This document shows, piece after piece, positions 59,824-64,000 of a stretch of 64,000 nucleotides of DNA. Position 1 is the stretch's first letter. Each line of letters opens with the position of its first letter. Origin of the DNA: Gordionus sp. m RMFG-2023. Its lineage: Eukaryota; Nematomorpha; Gordioida; Chordodea; Parachordodidae. A program made the translations under genes and the position numbers. The stretch spans positions 49,081,366-49,145,365 of the forward strand of contig NC_088777.1 in assembly GCF_954871325.1 (NCBI RefSeq), read 5' to 3'. A model generated the notes under the pieces. That model was not told the DNA's origin. It did not search any database and saw only the letters and a list, made by a program, of their open reading frames with translations.

Positions 59824-60121
59824 TAGAGATCTGCAAAGTTAGGTCCGGCCCCTAATTAATTTAAAATAATCGGGTTCGGGCCGGGCCTAATATTTATTAA
59901 AAAAATCGGGCCGGGTTGGGTCGGACAATGGAATTTTTTTTTAAAATATATCTAAATTTATCAATTTTATATTGAATTTTTTATGTAAAAATAAAAAAAT
60001 TTGATTTTATTTATCGAAACTAAAAGCCATATAACATATGACTTTTATTTTAAGTAATTATAAAAATCAATTTCTATATTTAAATAAATTCGGGAAAAAT
60101 TAGGCCCGATGCAGATCACTA
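59824..60121. mobile_element. 298-bp hAT-like MITE with perfect TSD
   Basis: Ends TAGAGATCTGC and GCAGATCACTA, flanked by the perfect duplication GTTGGAAG (59816-59823 and 60122-60129). The left part is rich in GGGCCGGG words. Non-coding. A longer relative is at 46008-46398. Confidence 0.88.
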
Positions 60122-61562
60122 GTTGGAAGTAAATGCCATTCATAAAATTTGCAAAAGGGATATGCATTTAGAAAATTTGTATCAAGGTTAAAAGTTAATG
60201 GGAATTATTTTTGTTGGCTGGTAAAAAAAAATTATTTTTTACAAAAAAAAACCCCCATTATCACGATTTTATTTATTTAAATCGATTTTTATTGATAAAA
60301 TTATTTTTAAAATATATGTGACTCTGGTTGAAAATAAACCCAGAGAAAATAAAGTAAAATTAAATATACAAGTTCATTTTATTTTATTATATCAAATATC
60401 TGTTTCCCGTTGAAATTTATAAATAAAATATACGATTGTTAAAGCAATATCGAATTGAAAAATTATCTATAAAATTTGCCCATTTATACTTAGTTGTGAT
60501 GCTTAAAAATTTGAATGTAAACATGGGAGATTCATTATATCTCTTTTAAACAATATTTTTTTTTAAAATATTATAATTTATACGAGTATACCATTTCATA
60601 TTTAACACTGTATAAATTCATTTTTAATAATTAAACATAGAAATTAATTCAGAAACTTTCATGCACAAAATAGTTTAAAAAAAAATAAGGTGGAATAAAA
60701 TGTTTCATTTAAAGAGATTAACTAACAATTTTTTTTTATTATATTTATATGATAAATATGTGATTAGAATCGTAATTTTATATTTAAAAAAATCATTCAT
60801 TTTAATCATGATTTAAATAATTTTGATTTATTCATGCCATCTTCATTAGTACTACCACTTAATAAAAAAATCGAGTATATTTTCGATTCCAACGTTAACT
60901 TTCACACTTGTAATATTTACAATCGAAATAGTAATTTCAAATTTATTCCTCCATTATTTAAAAAATATAAATTTTACAAATTCTTAAACTTTTTCATTGT
61001 TTAAAGAGAAACAAAATAAACCTAATATTAAAATTGATAATGATGGTAAGTTCTGATTTGAATTGTAAAAAAATTATCATTTATTTTTACCCTAGTGATT
61101 ACTTTCCAGCATTGCCAAATTTACTAATCCTGTATTAGAAACAATTACTTCAAGCTCAGCACTTAAGTAAAATATTAAGCTAATTATAACTAGATTTAAG
61201 GAGAATTTATAGTAAAATAGTTATTCATAAACGATGCGTTATTTAATGCAGCATTATTTACAAAATCACACTAATATATAGTTATAGTTTATAAATATAG
61301 GTAGAGTTTATAAATATGGAGTGTTATGATCACTATGATAAAATTTGAATAATATATGTTGCAATTCAATGATAAAAAATATGAAATATGATTAAAAAAG
61401 ATTTTATTATCAATTTTTTAAGAAACAGAAAATTATTTTTATTAAATATTTGTAAATACTATAATATTGACACAGCCCTAGTTATTAAGATTTAAATATG
61501 CGATTAAATTTAAACATAAAAAATAGAGGATTCAAATATTATTTTATAAAAAATTTATATAC
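60122..61562. other. AT-rich DNA, no exon recognised
   Basis: No open frame of interest, no terminal repeats and no RNA gene seen between the MITE and the Asn-rich exon. Confidence 0.45.
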
Positions 61563-61921
61563 TTATAATTCTTTAATCTATGAATAAATTCTTGATCTTT
61601 GTTTGGCAAAATTTTATTATTTTCATTCAAAACTGGAGTCATCTGCAAAGTATTTGTCATTTTAGATGAATCTTTTATTTCAATTATCACATCCTTATCT
61701 CTATTGTTGATAATCTTGTTTTCCTGGCTATAAAAATGATTCTGATTTTCTGCAAATGTATTTTGGGGAATGCTATTATGCATTGTAGAGTTAAGATCAT
61801 TGTAATATTTTTGGTTATCCTCATAATATTTTGATGCAAAATTAGGGTGAATATATATCTGATCATTGGAAAAATTTGATATATCTTCTGAACTCAGACT
61901 ATTAACTATTGAATTCTGTTT
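61563..61921 (-). CDS. Asn-rich exon, possibly part of the golgin N-terminal region
   Basis: Acceptor TATTAG, then KQNSIVNSLSSEDISNFSND and about 100 further residues rich in Asn, Lys and Ser. It either ends at TAA 61544-61546 (KYINFL*) or splices at AA|GTATAT (61563). Low complexity and no domain. Same strand as the golgin start exons upstream, and it begins in phase 0, which fits the preceding exon's end. Poorly conserved linkers are common after the golgin N-terminus, so the link is plausible but unproven. Confidence 0.45.
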
Positions 61922-62012
61922 CTAATATATATAATCAATTAAACCTCAAATTTAAATTTTACTATTTTTCATTTTATAGAAATTTTCATTCAAAACAACC
62001 ATATATATTTAT

Positions 62013-62170
62013 TCACTTTTTTTCTAATGTTCTTTTTACCCATTTATTATAAATAGGTAAAATAGCAAAAAACTGTTCTTCATAACAAAAAGAAGCATTT
62101 ATAGTAGTATTAACTGTTAAACAATATGATGAAGTAGGCAAATCAGCTGTGACTGTGATGTTGCTTAACA
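62013..62170 (-). other. Open stretch of unknown identity
   Basis: Minus strand, about 50 codons open: NITVTADLPTSSYCLTVNTT then INASFCYEEQFFAILPIYNK to WVKRTLEKK and TGA at 62013-62015. Just upstream another frame reads RPSFSEAKVMSIVKQHH. It might be an exon or a pseudogene fragment with a frame change. I do not recognise it and no consistent splice sites were found. Confidence 0.25.
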
Positions 62171-62325
62171 ATACTCATAACTTTAGCTTCACTAAAACTA
62201 GGTCTTATTTTTACATTTAATTAGATTTCATAAATTTAAATCATCCTATCAATGTTTATTATGATGTAAAAGTAAATTAATTAATAGCCTATCCTTATAT
62301 AAAATTAAATCTATATAAATAATAC

Positions 62326-62624
62326 ATTAAAAGATCCTCTCCTTTCTTCCAGTGGATGATTCACTAAGATTTTATTATTTAAATTGCTTATATAGTTATA
62401 TGTATATCCATCATTATGCTCGACATTAGAACTTGTAATTATTTCTGCAGTCCCCATAAATATAGGGGGATTTCTATTCATATATCCATTATTTTCTTTT
62501 AAGATGTGTCCGTCTTTTCGTAATTTATATTCTTCAAGCTACTTTTAATAATATGTTTATTTCTAATAAAATTTACCTTTAGTTTTGCAGCAGCTATTTT
62601 AGTTTCTCGTTCAGTTAAATTCAT
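62326..62624 (-). CDS. Probable golgin (GM130-like) N-terminal exons 1 and 2
   Basis: Exon 1 (62624-62577) reads MNLTERETKIAAAKLK and ends before GTAAAT. A 38-nt intron follows. Exon 2 (62538-62326) reads LEEYKLRKDGHILKENNGYM and runs on Asn-rich to GGATCTTTTAAT, then a GTATTA donor, all phase 0. The joined start, ...KIAAAKLKLEEYKLRK, resembles the conserved GM130 N-terminus (KLAAAKKKLREYQ), which carries the p115-binding basic region. This supports a gene running from 62.6 to 45.4 kb. These exons are AT-rich with a tiny intron, unlike the exons below 59.7 kb. Confidence 0.6.
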
Positions 62625-64000
62625 CGTAAAAATTGAAACGACTAAAGTTATTAGTTAACATAAAATAGGATGACATGAATAGTAAAAACACATGTCTGTC
62701 TTTATAACATTATATTATATTGAAAAATTTTACTTATGAATAGCCAGGTTTTATCCATAAGGAGAAGGAGGTGCGGGGTTTGAAAAATTTGGCCTTCAGC
62801 TGATTCCCTAAAAAATATAATAATATATTAATTTTTAGGAGTTATCTTTATATCATCTTTGTTAAAGATGGCTAAACAATTGGAAATACTAATTCTGAAA
62901 TTTGCCAATATTTTGTGCTTTATTAGTGTCTAACCACTATAATAGCCAGTGTTGTATGCAAATATATATTTAGTTGAGCCCTTCTTAATTGGGTGGTATT
63001 CAAATTTATATAAATGAACGTTCATCGTATGCAAATAAATATAATTATTTTAAAAATGTCTATGAATATGAATATTTTAGATTATAGTTGAAAAAGAAAT
63101 ATATAATTTTCATTACTTATTTTTATTATGAATTTTTACGAAATTATAATTTTTTAGGTATATTAAAAGTGGAATAAAATAAAAAGATTTGAAATAAAAG
63201 AGAATCATTTTTGGGTATTCAGTAAGATTACCAAATTCAATAATTTATATATATTGCATTATGTTCAGTCTCTCCCACTAGCCTCAGCAATATAAATATC
63301 AATTCCATATTGTTACAGCCAGCATAAATGAAAAATTTTTTAGTAATATTTGGCTTGGCCAAATTTATGATTAATTTAGAAAGCATTATTCTGAAAATTT
63401 TTGCAATATTTAATATTAAATTGTAAATTAATTCAATTCATTCGGTGTAGAAAGAAAAAAAATCGCACCCCAAATCTCATATTTTTTATCATCACTCAAT
63501 ATATCTTATTCTATGATAAAAATAATTATTTTAAATTTTTTCATATAACAAAATTTTACAGATAATTTTATCATAGATTTTATTTATCATTAAAACACTT
63601 AACTTTAATACAAATAACATCCCTTTATTTAACTAAACTATGTATTTATTTTAATAAAAATTTTACAATAAAATAAATTTTAAATTCAGAAATTTTATAC
63701 TAATTATTATATTAAAAATTTACTCTTGTATTTTAAATTATAATAAAATATAAGTAATTCTTGTTGCAAATAACTTTATTTAAAAACATATAATTTAACA
63801 ACTATAATTAATACAAATGAACATATTATCAGGGTCATAGGTATAACCTGGGTTTTCCTAGGGGGGGTAGACCCCATTTTGGGCGTGCCTTCGATCAGTG
63901 TTTTTTAGTCTATATATTATTCAAGATAGGAGGTTAATTTTAATAAAAAAAACAATGTTATCTTTATTTATTTTTATAATACAAGAAATTGGTTAAGAGA
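62625..64000. other. Upstream spacer; possible element end at 63828
   Basis: AT-rich, without recognisable exons; it may contain the golgin promoter. From about 63828, TCAGGGTCATAGGTATAACC and a G-rich tract with GTAGACCCCATTTTGGG differ from the background and could be the left end of a transposon that continues past the window. No inverse partner is visible. Confidence 0.35.

Overview
The window is very AT-rich eukaryotic DNA from an animal. Three host genes can be read from spliced exons: an insulin-like growth factor-binding (IGFBP) domain protein, farnesyl pyrophosphate synthase (FPPS), and a golgin of the GM130/GOLGA2 family. The IGFBP domain and a golgin with a GRASP-binding type of C-terminus point to a metazoan. 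I cannot place it further. Most of the remaining sequence is transposable elements, mainly hAT-type DNA transposons and their short derivatives, many still flanked by 8-bp target-site duplications (TSDs).

Layout. 1-6.7 kb is AT-rich DNA with one short MITE. 6.7-20.7 kb is the most unusual part: a 13.7-kb hAT transposon (6842-20553, TSD CTTGTGCC) inserted inside a copy of the ~210-bp MITE that has the same terminal sequence. Its arms of about 3.7 and 4.2 kb are mirror images. Each arm carries a CpG-rich 32-bp minisatellite and 17-18 copies of a 119-bp satellite, and both arms end inside the 3' end of the transposase gene in the centre. 20.7-21.3 kb holds the IGFBP-domain gene (minus). 22.4-22.7 kb may be a LINE 3' end. 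23.6-25.7 kb is a defective piggyBac. 26.0-30.0 kb is a hAT with DUF4371/TTF-type transposase and a perfect TSD.

30.5-42.8 kb is FPPS (plus). Seven small exons with 39-48-nt introns are followed by a 10.5-kb intron that holds a hAT remnant, a broken Ty3/gypsy fossil and nested MITEs, then two GC-richer exons. The second aspartate-rich motif begins exactly at the far side of that intron. 45.4-55.9 kb, and probably up to 62.6 kb, is the golgin gene (minus), convergent with FPPS. Its introns contain a palindromic hAT dimer, a BED-finger hAT relic, several MITEs and a perfect foldback element. A chain of four phase-compatible exons at 57.5-59.7 kb lies on the same strand and may belong to this golgin or to a separate gene.

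FPPS makes the C15 isoprenoid precursor and the golgin is a Golgi tether; I see no functional link between them. In both genes the 5' exons are AT-rich with tiny introns and the 3' exons are GC-richer with longer introns. All coordinates, splice sites and motifs were read by eye. Family names rest on motif recognition, not on database searches.
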